64,000 nt of DNA from assembly GCA_022828595.1 (NCBI GenBank), contig JAKGHH010000002.1, positions 74,930,383-74,994,382 of the forward strand. Reading direction: 5' to 3'. The number at the start of each line of letters is the position of its first letter. Position 1 is the stretch's first letter. This DNA comes from Nelumbo lutea. Its lineage: Eukaryota; Streptophyta; Magnoliopsida; Proteales; Nelumbonaceae. Shown one piece after another: positions 50,415-62,037 of the stretch. The notes under the pieces are model-generated. The model was not told where the DNA came from and made no database searches. It saw nothing but the letters and a program-made list of their open reading frames with translations. The translations under genes and the position numbers were made by a program.

Positions 50415-50625
50415 TTAGGGATGGCAATTTTCCCCATTTCCCCGATCCCCGTGGGGATCCGGCCCGAACAGGGTGGGGATGGGGATGATTTCTCACCCGC
50501 GGGGACGGGGAGAGCACTCCCCGCCCCACGGGGACCCCGATCCCCACCCGTGGGATCCCCACTAATATATATGTATATATGTATATATGTATGTATACAT
50601 TATATATGTACACATACGGGGAGAG
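50415..50625. mobile_element. GC-rich insert in element D, hAT-MITE-like left end
   Basis: Begins TTAGGGATGGCAATTTTCCCC, resembling the terminal repeat of plant hAT-type MITEs, followed by GGGGATGGGGA/TCCCC repeats and a TATATGTA repeat (50560-50605). The phrase ACGGGGAGAGCACTCC occurs at 50505 and again at 50616 at the right junction. No right terminal repeat, so it is a fragment. Base composition is very unlike its surroundings. Confidence 0.55.
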
Positions 50626-51661
50626 CACTCCTCCACTTCAGCCCCTGTCGACAGATCCTGCTACTGCTCCTTCTCCCTCAGATCTTGATCTTCCTATTGC
50701 TTTGCGGAAAGGTAAACGTACATGTACTTCTCACCCTATTTCACACTACCTTTCTATTGCTCACCTTTCTGCTGCTCACCTTTCTGCTGCTCATTGCAAT
50801 TTTATATCATTACTCTCATCTGTTCCCATCCCCAAGACTATCCAGGAAGCTCTTACCTCCCCAGGGTGGCGGAAAGCCATGGAAGAAGAACTCTCTGCTC
50901 TACAACATAATCACACGTGGGAATTCACCGCTCTTCCTCCTAGTAAGCACATTGTTGGGTGTAAATGGATCTACACAGTGAAGTATCTTCCTGATGGCAA
51001 TGTGGAGCGATTGAAGGCGAAGTTAGTGGCCAAGGGTTATTCTCAGTTGTATGGTGTGGACTATTTGCAGACATTTTCTCCTATGGCTAAGATTGGTTCA
51101 GTTCTGGTGTTGATTTCATTAGCTGCTATGTATGATTGGCCTCTTGTACAACTTGACATAAAAAATGCCTTCCTACATGGTGATCTCGTTGAGGAAGTGT
51201 ATATGGAGCAACCACCAGGGTTTGTTGCTCAAGGGGAGGCAGGTAAGGTGTGTAGGCTCAAAAAGGCAATTTATGGACTGAAACAATCTCCACGTGCTTG
51301 GTTTGGCAGGTTCAGTGAAGTGGTGAAAGCCTTTGGGGTGAAACAGTGTCAGGTTGATCATTCTGTGTTCAGCTATAACTCAAAGGATGGAAAAATCTTG
51401 CTAGTCATGTATGTGGATGATATTGTCATAATTGGGAGTGACAGCAATGGAATCGACAGGTTGAAGAAATTCTTACAGGACCACTTCAATACGAAAGATT
51501 TGGGGAAGCTAAAGTATTTCCTAGGAATAGAGGTTGCGAGGTCAAAACATGGGATCAACCTATGTCAGAGAAAATATGTTCTTGATCTACTTGAAGAAAC
51601 AGGGTTGTTAGGTGCTAAACCAGTAGACTCCTATGGAACTCAATGCCAAGTTGAGTGTTGA
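50626..51661 (+). pseudogene. RT of element D (intact RT domain)
   Basis: A continuous open frame with linker ALRKGKRTCTSHPISHYLS, then GWRKAMEEELSALQHNHTWE, GCKWIYTVKYLPDG, LDIKNAFLHGDLVEEVYM, LKKAIYGLKQSPRAWF, MYVDDIVIIGSDSNG (about 51410) and FLGIEVARSKHG. It ends in a frameshift at about 51630 just before RNase H. The apparent open frame also runs back through the GC-rich insert by chance. Confidence 0.88.
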
Positions 51662-52353
51662 TGCAGGTGAAGAGTTTGATGATCCTGGAAGATACAGAAG
51701 GTTGGTGGGAAAGTTGAACTACCTGACCAAATATATCATTTGTTGTGAGTGTGGTGAGTCAGTTTATGCAACATCCTTGGGTTCCTCACTGGGAAGCTGT
51801 TCTGAGAATTGTTAGGTACCTAAAGGGTGCTCCAGGTCGTGGTTTGTTATACCAAAATGGAGGAACTCTTGAGATAGTGGGGTACACAGATGTTGACTAG
51901 GCTGGTTCTATATCAGACAGGAGATCAACTACAAGGTATTGTACCTTCCTTGGTGGCAATCTTGTAACTTGGAAGAGCAAGAAACAAGCAGTGGTGGCAA
52001 GAAGTAGTGCAGAAGCAGAGTACAGGACTATGGCCCATACCACATGTGAACTAGTATGGCTGAAGAAATTGCTACAAGAGATGGGATTCTCAGTTGACAA
52101 ACCCATGAAACTATACTGTGATAACCAAGCTGCTGTTCACATCTCTTCCAATCCCGTCTTCCATGAGAGAACTAAGCATATTGAGGTTGATTGTCACTTT
52201 GTAAGAGAGAAAGTAATAAGTGGGGTGATAACCACATCTCATGTAAGCTCAGGAAATCAGTGGGCAAATCTCTTCACAAAGGGATTGTCTCGGGGAAGAA
52301 CAGATTATATTTGTAACAAGCTGGGACTATATGATATATACTCTCCAGCTTGA
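51662..52353 (+). pseudogene. RNase H of element D
   Basis: Resumes after a frameshift with RYRRLVGKLNYLT, a stop near 51897 where DADWAG-type sequence is expected (DVD, TAG), then an open stretch at 51991-52353: VARSSAEAEYR, LYCDNQAAVHISSNP, RTKHIEVDCHF and LGLYDIYSPA. Confidence 0.85.
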
Positions 52354-52360
52354 GGGGGAG

Positions 52361-52621
52361 TGTTAGAATGCTCGAGTCAGGGGTATTTTGGTCATTCTGA
52401 TTTATCTGCTTAAGAGTGAAAGGTCTATTGTATATGAGTTTAAGTTATGTGTCCCATCTCTTATGAGGGACAAAATGGTCTTTCTTGTAACTCTATGAGA
52501 TTTAGACTCTCTTCTAGTCTGGCCGAACCCTCTTTCTCTTCTTCTTTCTCTTTTCTTTCTTCTTCTCTACTTCGACCTAGAATCTACTAGGGTTTACTTA
52601 CAGTCCTCAAAGTCCTCTTCA
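52361..52621 (+). repeat. 3' LTR of element D (end approximate)
   Basis: TGTTAGAATGCTCGAG follows the polypurine tract. The C/T-rich tract at 52525-52570 and the end CCTCTTCA are LTR-like. No second copy in the window allows the end or age to be fixed. Confidence 0.65.
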
Positions 52622-53709
52622 GGGGGATACTTATAAGGAGTTCCCTCCCAAATTTTATGATACAAATATAGGGAAGAAAGCTTGCAAGTTGTAGAAAACA
52701 TTAAATGGTTTGACAAATTTAGACTTGCCTTGGTTAGATTTAATTGTACACAAGCTCAATCAGATCATAGTCTTTCCTGTATACGTAAATGACATTGTAG
52801 TGACAAGCAATAATACTAGTGAGATTGATTCTCTTAAGCAACTTCTCAATGAGGAGTTTGAAGTGAAAGATTGGGGCGAATTGTGGAATTTCCTAGGAAG
52901 ATTGAGGTGGCCTAGTCCAAGCACGGTATTTATTACTTCCTAGAGGAAGTATGTCCTTGATCTACTAAAGGAAGCTGGGAAACTAGGAGTTAAAATTGCA
53001 AATACACCAATTGAGTTAAATCACAAGATTAGTCCAAATACACCATGTATCAATGCCTTGTAGGAAAGTTTCTATATCTTTGTTTGGCACAACCTTATAT
53101 TTCCTGTGTTGTTAATGTTGTCAATCAATACATGCATTCTCCAAGAACCACCAACCCTCTAGTAGTAGAAAGAATTCTTGCCTACTTAAAGAGGTATCCA
53201 GGCCGGGGTATACATTTTAAGGACAATGGTCACATGAAGAAGTATACACTAGTACTAATTGACCAAATGTGTTGATGATAGGAGGTCCACTTCAAGGTAT
53301 TATGCTTTTGTTGGAGGGAATCTTGTGTCTTGGAGTAAGAAACAGAATGTTACCCATTCTAGTGCTGAAGCGGAGTATACGTACATGGCTCATAGAGTAG
53401 TTGAGATGTTATAGTTGTGATCCCTTCTTGAACAATTAGGTGTTGTATATGAAAGGCCTTTGATGTTGTATTGTGACAACCAAGTTGGTCGTTAATATGG
53501 CCGACATCCCAATGCAGCATGATAGAACAAAACATATCGAATTGGATCAATATTTTAAGAGCTGCCACTCAGGAAGTGTGACTACCATTTATAGCCTCTA
53601 GCATGGAGCTTGCAGATGTCTTCACCAAGGCAATCACTGAAGTTAAGTTGAAGACAGATTTACGCAAGTTGGGAATGGCCAGTATCTATTCCCAACTTGA
53701 GGGGGAGTG
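52622..53709 (+). pseudogene. 5'-truncated copia RT-RNase H (element F)
   Basis: Starts abruptly after the LTR of D with remnants of the RT (LPPKFYDTNIGKKACKL). The catalytic box reads VYVNDIVVTSNN instead of YVDD, so one catalytic Asp is Asn. Then FEVKDWGELWNFLG, KEAGKLGVKIANTP, MYQCLVGKFLYLCLAQP, RNase H pieces and RTKHIELDQ. Stops at several places. Ends LGMASIYSQL before a GAGGGGGAG tract. Confidence 0.8.
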
Positions 53710-54010
53710 TAAAGATACAATAGATCAGTCTTGATATGTTATTTGAGTTATTTAAGTGTGGCCCTATATTCTTTTATTGTTGTTTTACTATTCCATTGTT
53801 TTTCCCACATATTATAGGCAGCAAGGGTATAACAGTCATTGTACTTTACTTAGATTGCTCATACAAATAGTAATAAGTGAGGCAACAGATCCATATAATC
53901 TGCTTCCTTTTCTCTCATTTCTCTTTGTCTTCTCTCGTTCTTCGCTTCTCTCTTCTTTTAATTTTTCTTTGCTGTTTTCTTATCTAAACCTGGTTTGCAA
54001 TCAGCTATTT
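53710..54010 (+). repeat. Putative 3' LTR of element F (end approximate)
   Basis: TGTAAAGATACAATAG directly after the polypurine tract, and a C/T-rich stretch near 53905-53960 as in the other LTRs here. No partner LTR in the window. Confidence 0.55.
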
Positions 54011-54117
54011 CATCCAAGTAATAATATAGTCCATCTTTATTGATTTTTAAGTTTATAAGCCTATAGAAAAAGGTCTAGAAGATTTCTGTGAAACTTTTGA
54101 GAAAATTTAACCAGAAT

Positions 54118-54633
54118 TTATTGAGAAAAAAAAAGGGGGGGAACAAGAGGAGATATACAAAGCAGGGGGGGAACCCCTACAAGATACAAAGGAGGAAGCT
54201 TGTCGCCATACAGATGCTCCAAATACACACCAAATTTAGCTAGGCCATCTGCAGTATGATTGTGTTCCTTAGGAATCCAAACTAAGTTAACATTCAAACC
54301 ATACAAAGAATCCCAAGCTTCAGTCAGATAGTTATACAGCCTCCAAGGGCCCCCTTTTTTGTCTCTTAACCATTTTATCGTATTTGCTGAATCACCTGCA
54401 ATGATCAAATTCTGAATTCCCAAATTCTTTATTATCCTGATTCAGGTGAGAGCAGTCATCACTTCAGCCTTTGTGGGGTCGGCCCAACCGATTGGACCAC
54501 TGAAAATCCAGCAGATATTGCCCCTTTCGTCCCTTACTGTACCACCAATACCTGCAAAGCCCGGATTGCCTAAGGCGCAACCGTCAAAATTAAGGGTTAT
54601 CGCACCATCACTGATGGAAACGGGAAGCCTCAA
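54118..54633 (-). pseudogene. LINE RNase H domain, one stop
   Basis: 54633-54442 reads LNFDGCALGNPGFAGIGG and KAEVMTALT, then a TGA. 54423-54118 reads NLIIAGDSANTIKWL and LVWIPKEHNHTADGLAK. The D..G..GNPG start, E, D and HN.ADGLAK motifs fit the plant LINE RNase H. Confidence 0.87.
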
Positions 54634-55139
54634 GGGAGATTGCTGGGGATGGGGCAGAAACAGAAAGGGGTGAATATCTCTGAAATATCGTTGACTGAAA
54701 GTCCTTTAAACAGAACTGAATTCACCGCCCAAAGGACACAATGGTAAGTAATATCTGAGATTAACTCCTCCAAGGTTCTGCTTTTAGTGTCAAAGATACA
54801 GATGTTTCTTTCATCTCAAACGCCCCACATTATTGCATGAGGCACTGATTGCCAAAAGACTTTACCCCTTTTTCTAAGCCCTATTCCTTGCCATTGATTC
54901 AAGTTATCCATAATGTGTTTTGGAAAAACCCAGCTGTACCCTGCCATATTCAAGAAGTGGGACCATATCCTTTGAGTGAAGCTGCAATAAAGAAGAATGT
55001 GATCTGCAGATTCACCCTCACTGAGACATAAAATACAAACATGAGGAGAAATGGAGTGTCTTCCCAGAAGTTTTTTCTGTAGGAGATCACAAGTATTAAC
55101 TTTCTGAAGACAAGCTTCCCATACAAAGAAGCAAATTCT

Positions 55140-55595
55140 TCAGGGGATGTGGCTGCACCAAATTTTCTTGTAAAGAAAAGAGGGATGTTGATCTCCAGCA
55201 GTCGAAGCCCTGAACATAGACTTAGAAGAGAATTCGCCATTTGGGTGAAGGGTCCATATTCGGGTGTCAGAATGAGAGGGGAATATATGGGCATCTTTGA
55301 GGGTTTGGATTAAAACTATTAAATCAGAAATCTCCGAGTCCCTTGGGGGTCTTCTGAGGTGGAGGTTTAAAGAATTTTCAGCGGACTGATTTGGGAGGCA
55401 AGCAGAGGCTTCTTGGTCAAGGGTGAGGTTAAACAGCCTAGGGAAAGAGGCTTCCAGGGTAGATTCCCCCCACCAAAGATCTTTCCAGAATTTAATTCTA
55501 GAACCATTTCCCACTTTATACCTTATAAAAGGAAAGAAAGAAGTATGAATGGAACATATACCTTTCCAAGGATTGGTGGCCTTTATCCTGTTCAA
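55140..55595 (-). pseudogene. LINE zinc-binding RVT (zf-RVT) region
   Basis: Reads VGNGSRIKFWKDLWWGES and ends WTLHPNGEFSSKSMFRA with IWCSHIP, the usual sequence between RT and RNase H in plant L1 elements. The stretch 54640-55140 continues it in decayed form, and 55600-55997 links it to the RT. Confidence 0.8.
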
Positions 55596-55997
55596 ATGGA
55601 GATTGCAATCCCACCCGTTTGTATTTCTTCTATATTTACTTGAGATGACAGCAGTCCAAAGAGCATTAGGTTCTTTCGGAAATCTCCAGTCATTTGCCTA
55701 GGAGAGAAGAATTTTCTCTTTAAGCTATCCAATACCCAAACCGCCTTCCTCTTTTGGACTACAAACTTGTTTCCAGCTGACTAAATGGTTTCTCTTATCT
55801 CCACCACCTTCCCAAAGAAAATTCCTTTGAAGCTTCTCAATCTGATTTCTGACTTTAGTCAGAATCTAGAAGACAGAGAGAAAGTAGACCGGCAGTTTTA
55901 AAAAGGAGGCCTTTAAGAGAGTAAGCCTAACCCTTTGGAGAGATAACACTTTTTTCCAAATCGATAATTTCTTCTCACATTTCTCCAACACAGGACT

Positions 55998-57145
55998 TCA
56001 AAAGTGAAGGGATTTTGCATTCCCTCCAAGAGGCATCCCAAGGTAGGTAATGGGGAGATTCTCCACTTTGCACCCCAATAAAGATTTGAAATTTTCTAGA
56101 AGTTCCACTTCCACTGAGTTGATAGCCACAATACTACTTTTGCCGAAATTAACTCTCAGACTAGTGAGAATCTCGAAACATTCAATTACCATTTTAGTGT
56201 TTGTGATGTTGGTTATGGAAGCATCCAAGAATAGGATTATGTCATCGGCGAACTTTAAGTGAGAGATGTGAAGTTTATCCCTGCCCACTTCAAAACCTTT
56301 CACCAAATTGAGAAGAATTGACTTGTCAAAGAGATAATTAAATATATCCATCACCAAAGTGAAAAGTAAAGGGGAAAGAAGGCAACCTTGTCTTAGACCC
56401 CTGCTAGCCTTGAAATAACCTTTCGCTTCACCATTTATCAATACTAAAAACCAAGGAGAGCCAATACAACCTTTAATCCACCTGATCCTGTTTCTCCCAA
56501 AACCTCTTAGCCTAAAGCAATCAAGAATGCAGTCCCGATCCACTTTGTTGTACGCCTTATCAAGATTAAATTTCACAAGGACCCCTGGGATCCCAGAGGA
56601 TTTTCTGTCTTCCACACGCTCATTTGCAATAAGAATGCTGTCCACAATGTCTTCCTTTTACAAAAGCAAACTGATTTGGGGAAATTAGATCTTCAAGGAC
56701 TTCTTTAAGTCTGTTGGCTAGAACCTTCGTCAAAATTTTGTATATGCTCCCAACCAAACTTATAGGTCTAAAGTCTTTAACTTCCAAAACTCCCCCCTTT
56801 CTTAGGGATGTGGCATAGAAATGTAGAGTTAAGGCCCTTGTTAACAATGGCAGATGAATGGAAGTCTCTGAAAAACTCAATGAGATCTGACTTTACAATT
56901 TCCCAACACTTTTGGAAGAAAACAATAGGGAAGCCATCCGGCCCTGGAGACCTATATCCATCCATGCTGAAAATAGTCTTCTTGACTTCTTCCCCTTCAA
57001 AGCTTCTTTCCAACCAATCCCTCTTTTCAGCTGATAGGGTAGTGTCATCCCAATTAGATATTGTAAACTGATTTTCACTATCCTTGGAGTAAAGGTTTTT
57101 AAAGAAAGAAAGGAAAGCTTCAGAAATTTCCTCATGATTCTCCAC
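55998..57145 (-). pseudogene. LINE reverse transcriptase, frameshifted
   Basis: Three overlapping frames: 57145-56777 (MDGYRSPGPDGFPIVFFQKC), 56880-56620 (DFRPISLVGSIYKILTKVLA, SPNQFAFVKGR) and 56645-55998 (KFNLDKAYNKVD, RGLRQGCLLSPLLF, LKFADDIILFLD, LPITYLGMPLGG). The catalytic FADD is intact, but at least two frameshifts separate the parts. Confidence 0.9.
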
Positions 57146-57474
57146 TTCTCTCTAATTAAGATTGAGCTTAGAAGTAAAAAATCTTCCTACTTCTTCCCGA
57201 GGCATAGGTGTGAAAAAATCTGGAATTATTGTCTCCTTTCAACTATCTCATTCTTGATCTTTGTCTCCAATAGATCTCTTCCCTTCTAACTAGTTTCTCC
57301 CATTCCTTTCTTAATTCTTCTCTTTTATTTCTGTTTTAAGGCATTGAGGATCCCATTTTGCTCTCTATTGTCCAAGTCCTCTAATTCCGAAAGAATTCTT
57401 TTTTTCTCTTCTTCAACAGCTTTAAATTCCTCTCTCCCCCAAGCTTTAAGATTTTTCTTCAAAGCTTTTAATTT

Positions 57475-58010
57475 CTAAAGAAGTCTGAATCCAGCCCAAC
57501 CCTCTACTTTGCAGTCTACCCACCATGTTGCAACCCTTTTACTGAAATCTTTGTGTTGTAGCCAGAATTTTTCCAATCTGAATGAGGTTTTTCTTTTAAC
57601 AATTCTTTCGGTGTTCAGCAATATGGACCAGTGGTCTGAGGTACATCTTGGACAAAGTTCTTGACACAGGTTTGGGAATCTCTCCAACCAATCCTGAGAT
57701 AGTAAAAATCTGTCAAGTCTGCAGCTTATGGCAATTTCTTGCATGTTTGACCAGGTGAAAAGCCCATTGGTAAGAGGGAGATCACATAGATTATGTCTGT
57801 CAATAAAATTAGAGAAATTTCTCATGCTTCTGGTTGGGGTTCTATCATTAGAATGTTCTGAACTGAACCTGGTGACATTGAAATCACCCACTAAACACCA
57901 TGGTATGTCCTCCTCATGCAGGGACTCCAACTCAGCCCAAAACCTCACTCTATCAGAGGGAGAGTTAGGACCGTACACACCAGTGAGGATCCAGCTGAAG
58001 TCATCTTTAA
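57475..58010 (-). pseudogene. LINE endonuclease domain, C-terminal part
   Basis: Reads GVYGPNSPSDRVRFWAEL, WCLVGDFNVTRF, TWSNMQ, RLDRFLLSQDW and CTSDHWSILL. GDFN, the RLDRFL block and SDHWSILL (SDH) are recognisable motifs of the L1 AP-like endonuclease that nicks target DNA. The N-terminal catalytic part is lost to 5' truncation. Confidence 0.85.
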
Positions 58011-58020
58011 TATTAGTGCT

Positions 58021-58593
58021 TAGAGATGTTAATTATGAAAAATAGCATTCATTGTGTACATTAGCTATTCATTTACGCAAAATAACCAAATGGAAAAGGA
58101 AGAACCCACATAGAAATGTCCTTCAATTATCTATTTAATCTAAGTCCAATGTGTGTCAAACAAGGACACTTCATCCATTGAGACTCCATGTAAAACCAGT
58201 GTGGGTTAAGATCAGTGACAACCTCTCCCTCGGTATTGCCCTATAAATTCCCTTCCCAAAAGCCTTAATTGTTGTGCAGCATTCCAAATATTGTATTTTT
58301 AAGACCTGAGCACAGTGAAGATGATTGTAAGTACACATGAGGTCAACGGAGTCCACCTTAAAAATCAACCATCAACACCAAATTTAACATGTCATTCTCA
58401 TACTAAAAGTATCAATTCGGATGTTTCTTTTAGTCAAATAAAGCTATGGCATTGTTGTCTTGGCTGTTTTTCTTTAGGAATATCAACAATCACCTTGGCA
58501 AGTGAAAAATGACAACTCACTATAACTCAAACAACGAAGACATTTCACTGGACTTGACTTTACACAAATCCTAGAAATTAATTACATTCATAG
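58021..58593 (+). pseudogene. Short copia pre-integrase remnant in unknown sequence
   Basis: 58320-58512 reads HEVNGVHLKNQPS and, after a gap, SFSQIKLWHCCLGCFSLG, similar to the pre-integrase segment (LWH.RLGH.S) of copia elements. No other part of the element is attached. The rest of the stretch shows nothing. Confidence 0.4.
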
Positions 58594-58816
58594 TGTGAAG
58601 ATATATCTTGATGTACACTATTAGAGTAGTCCTTGTTGTACAGTACCGTATTCTTATTATTTTATTTGTTCTTTTTATCTTTCAGCCCTGTAAGGGCATT
58701 CTTGTAACTGTACATAGCTTTCATCTCTTTAATATAAAAGAGACTCTTTGGGGTGGGGGTCAACCATTCTTGACACCCCTAAATCTGTTTTCTTCTTGCT
58801 CTCAAATCAGTTCACA
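58594..58816 (+). repeat. 5' LTR of copia G
   Basis: TGTGAAGATATATC ... CAGTTCACA, 223 bp, with a TATAAAAGAG box near 58734. It differs from both 3' copies at about a dozen shared positions. Confidence 0.92.
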
Positions 58817-58828
58817 TGGTATCAGAGC
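58817..58828 (+). other. Primer-binding site of copia G
   Basis: TGGTATCAGAGC directly after the LTR, an exact tRNA-iMet complement. Confidence 0.92.
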
Positions 58829-59320
58829 AGGTTGCCCTTTGATCTTCCTTCTCTCTGATCCACCTTGTTTTTGTGATCTATTGAAAGCCTACATCTCTGC
58901 CGAGTGGTCCTGGACTGTTTTGATCTCTCCAGGAACACCTTTTCTGTTTTCTGCGCATCCAGAAAAAGATTTTATTAGATCTCTCTCGTTTGACTTCCGT
59001 TTGCAGCAAGATTTGAAAGGAGTTGTCGCCTAGCCCTTCTGAACATACTCAGAAATTTTTACAGAAATCCGTGAAGTTTTGAGAGGGATCTGGACTCTTC
59101 TTCTAGGCGGCTGCACCCAGACCTTTTCTGGACTGTATTCAGTTTTCCTTTGTTTTGGATCTTAAACAATCTCCGGTGAAAATAAGGAGTTTCTATCTCA
59201 GCTTTTTGACTCTCTTGGATTGATTACAGCCTATTTCACTAGTTTTTGGATCAAGTTTTACTTCAGTTTAGCTCCTTTAAACTTCAGCCGAACCCTATTT
59301 TGTGCTACTTTCTTGCTGTA

Positions 59321-60236
59321 ATGGCTTCAGACAAAGGTGATATCATTCCTGTGAAGATGAATGGACAGAACTATGGGATGTGGAAGTTCCGCTTCGACTT
59401 TTATGTTGAATGAAAGGGTTTAGAAGGATATCTGAATGAAACGGTCACCAAACCAGCTGAGACCGAGGCCAAGGCTTTACAACAATAGGAATTGGATAAT
59501 GCTAAATCTGTTTCTTGGATTCTGAGTTCTATTGACTATCATATATTTGTACCTATGAGGAGAATGAAAACAGCATATGAGATGTACATGTATCTAGAAA
59601 AAGTTTATCAACAACCCAACGTATCTAAACAATATCAGATAGAATCAAAAATATTTTCTTACAGCCAAGGAGATAGGAGAATACAAGAGTATTATTCTGG
59701 TTTTCTTGATTTATGGGCTGAATATGAGATTGTTCATATTGAACCCTCGGATCCAGTAGAGTGTGTGAAATATCTTCAGAAGCACTTTGAGAAGAGAAAG
59801 GTGACTCAGTTCTTGATGAGACTTAGACCTAAATATGAAATAATCAGGTCCAACATTCTGAGTAGGGGAACACTTCCAGATATGGATTCTGTTTTAGGGG
59901 AACTTCTGAGGGAAGAGACTAAACTTCTCACTGCAACTGGGTTTGATGGGAAGATGGCTGAAGTTGGGGCTGAAACAGTCTTTGTTGCTCATGGGGGTAA
60001 GAAGCCAACCTCCAAGGACTTCTCCAAAACCCAGTGCTATGAGTGTAAGATTTTTGGACATATTGCATCTCACTGTAAGAAGAAGAATGTGTGTACCTAT
60101 TGCAAGCAACATGGTCATGTCATTCCAAACTGTCCAGTCCGACCAGCTAAGGGCTCTCAGAAAAAGACAGCCCCGGGCCTGTCAGGCAACAAATGGACAA
60201 GCAACAGACACTATCTACCAAGGGTGAGTCTTCAGT
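59321..60236 (+). pseudogene. gag of copia G, two zinc knuckles, two stops
   Basis: From ATG 59321 (MASDKGDIIPVKMNGQNYG) with a TGA near 59411 and a TAG near 59487; then open at 59492-60236. It ends with two CCHC knuckles, CYECKIFGHIASHC (60035-60076) and CTYCKQHGHVIPNC (about 60094-60134). The other copias in the window have one. Frame shifts before protease. Confidence 0.87.
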
Positions 60237-61850
60237 GAAAGGTGATTCAACAGGTGTCATGGATGAAGAAATGGTTCGGCAACTGGTATCTTCTGCTATT
60301 TCCTCTGCTTTCTCTACTATTGGCTTGTCTAGTAAGTTCTCTGCATATTGTTCTTCCCCTTCACATGCTTGGATTATAGATTCAGGTGCCACCAACCATG
60401 TGACAGGAGCCTACCTCAATCACCCAATCCCTTCCACTAAAACTCACCATAAACATATTATTACTACTAATGATGAAAAGTTAAACATCATTGGTAGTAA
60501 TGATTTGTCCCTTCCCTCTCTCCAAAACCCTCTTAATACCCAACCTTACCACTAAGCTAATTTCTGTTGGCCAACTTGTTCCTGAAGGAAATGTTCTCAC
60601 CTTTTCTCATGATGGTCGCTTGATACAGGACCAGTACACTAGGAAGGTGAAAGAGAAGGGGCATAGGTTGGGCCGTCTGTTTACGCTAGAGTTCGAGAAA
60701 TCTCAATCAGGGGCATCCTCAGCTTTACTTAGTTCTTCTTTATCTGATTCTCTATTGAGTTGTAGAAAAAAAGTTTGGGATTTATGGCATAAATGATTGG
60801 GTCATCCATATTCCCAAAAGTTAAAATTTTTGTTTGACTCTTGTTTGATTAAGAATAAAATTCCTCATGTTCATACTTTTGATGTTTCTTGCACTACGTG
60901 TTGTTTGAGTAAAAGTCATGTTTTACCATTTCTTCATACATCTGAACATGCCACTAAACCTTTTGAGATAATGCATAGTGATGTTTGGTCTATTTCTATT
61001 ACTTCACGATTGGGGTACAAATATTTCGTATTACTTATAGATGATTGTACCAGATATACTTGGATTTATTTTCTGTGCCACAAATCAGAAGTCTTTGGTG
61101 CATTTAAATCGTTTCATACTATGGTGCAAAATCGATTCAAGTGTAATGTGACTATCCTCCGCTTAGATTCAGGGGGAGAATATAAAGATGGAGACTTCCT
61201 AGCATACTTGAGGAGTTTAAGAATTCAATCTCAGTGCAGCTGCCTAAACACTCCACAACTGAATGGTATGGCTGAACGAAAGAATGGACATATTCTCAGT
61301 GTTGTGCAGACATTACTACAAAAGTCTCATACTCCAACTTCGTTTTGGGTAGAAGCAGCCAGTACAGCCATGTATTTGATCAATTTTCTTCCATCCTCTG
61401 TTCTAGGCAACACTTCTCCCTTCCAAAAACTTTTTGGTTATCCCCCAAATTTCTCTAGCCTTCATGTTTTTTGTTGCCTTTGTTTTGTTCATCTTCCTGT
61501 TCGTGAACGATCTAAATTAACTGCCCATTCTGCTATGTGTGCTTTTTGTGGGATATAGTCCTGACCACAAAGAACTTTTGTGCTATGGTCCTGCTATTCG
61601 TCATATTCGGATTTCTCGGAATGTTGTGTTTCTTGAACACATCTCCCTCTTTTCTAGGGTTGCTAGATTGTCTACTCCTTCCAACTCTGTTTTGCAAGAC
61701 TTTGATTCAAATGACACTACTCTTCCTCAACTGAGAGAGATCTTCTTGTCTTCACCCGCAAGCAGCTATGTGTCCCGGCTCTTGCACCTACAACCCCCTT
61801 CCACCCAGTCCAGAGTATCCATCTCAGATATCCTCTGTATGTGATACCTT
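60193..61850 (+). pseudogene. Protease and integrase of copia G
   Basis: Protease IIDSGATNHVTG near 60375. After a frameshift come pre-integrase (LWHK, a TGA, then LGHPYSQKLKFL, and CTTCCLSKSHVLPF) and the integrase core at 60797-61558: HSDVWSISI, RLDSGGEYKDGDF, TPQLNGMAERKN. All three acidic motif regions are present. The C-terminal part shifts frame at about 61550. Confidence 0.86.
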
Positions 61851-62037
61851 GACCCAAGATCCTCCTATTTCAAATAGTAGTTCAGTTATTCCACTTCGTC
61901 GTTCTACCCGTATCTCTTGACCTCCTAACCGCTATGGTTATCCTTCAAGCCATAGTTCCTTTTCTGTTGTACTTTCTTCCACAGATATCCCTAGATCTTA
62001 TCAGCAAGCCATTAGAAGTTCTCAGTGGAAAGAAGCT

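Larger units (their letters stand above)
48891..52621 (+). mobile_element. Ty1/copia element D, 5'-truncated
   Basis: Plus-strand copia lacking its 5' LTR and most of gag. It starts beside the inverted element E with a decayed zinc-knuckle region (FDYYKKLDHTRDHN near 49020), then protease, partial integrase, a GC-rich foreign insert, an intact RT, RNase H, polypurine tract (TGAGGGGGAG, 52351-52360) and a 3' LTR. Confidence 0.85.
54110..58020 (-). mobile_element. L1-type LINE, 5'-truncated
   Basis: About 3.9 kb on the minus strand, same orientation as VPS13. Read leftward it has part of an AP-type endonuclease, reverse transcriptase, a zinc-binding RVT domain and an RNase H domain, the order of plant L1 elements. 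The ORF1/gag part and the start of the endonuclease are missing. A reversed AATAAA lies near 54120. The frames are broken at several points. No TSD was resolved. Confidence 0.88.

Noticed and set aside
50421..50981. 186-codon ORF through the GC-rich insert
   Set aside because: It is an out-of-frame shadow of the RT frame and crosses the foreign insert. The RT motifs are in the other frame.
52361..52621. Possible relationship of the LTR of D to the solo LTR at 26791-27095
   Set aside because: Both start TGTTAGAATG, but the sequence after that does not align, so they are not treated as one family.
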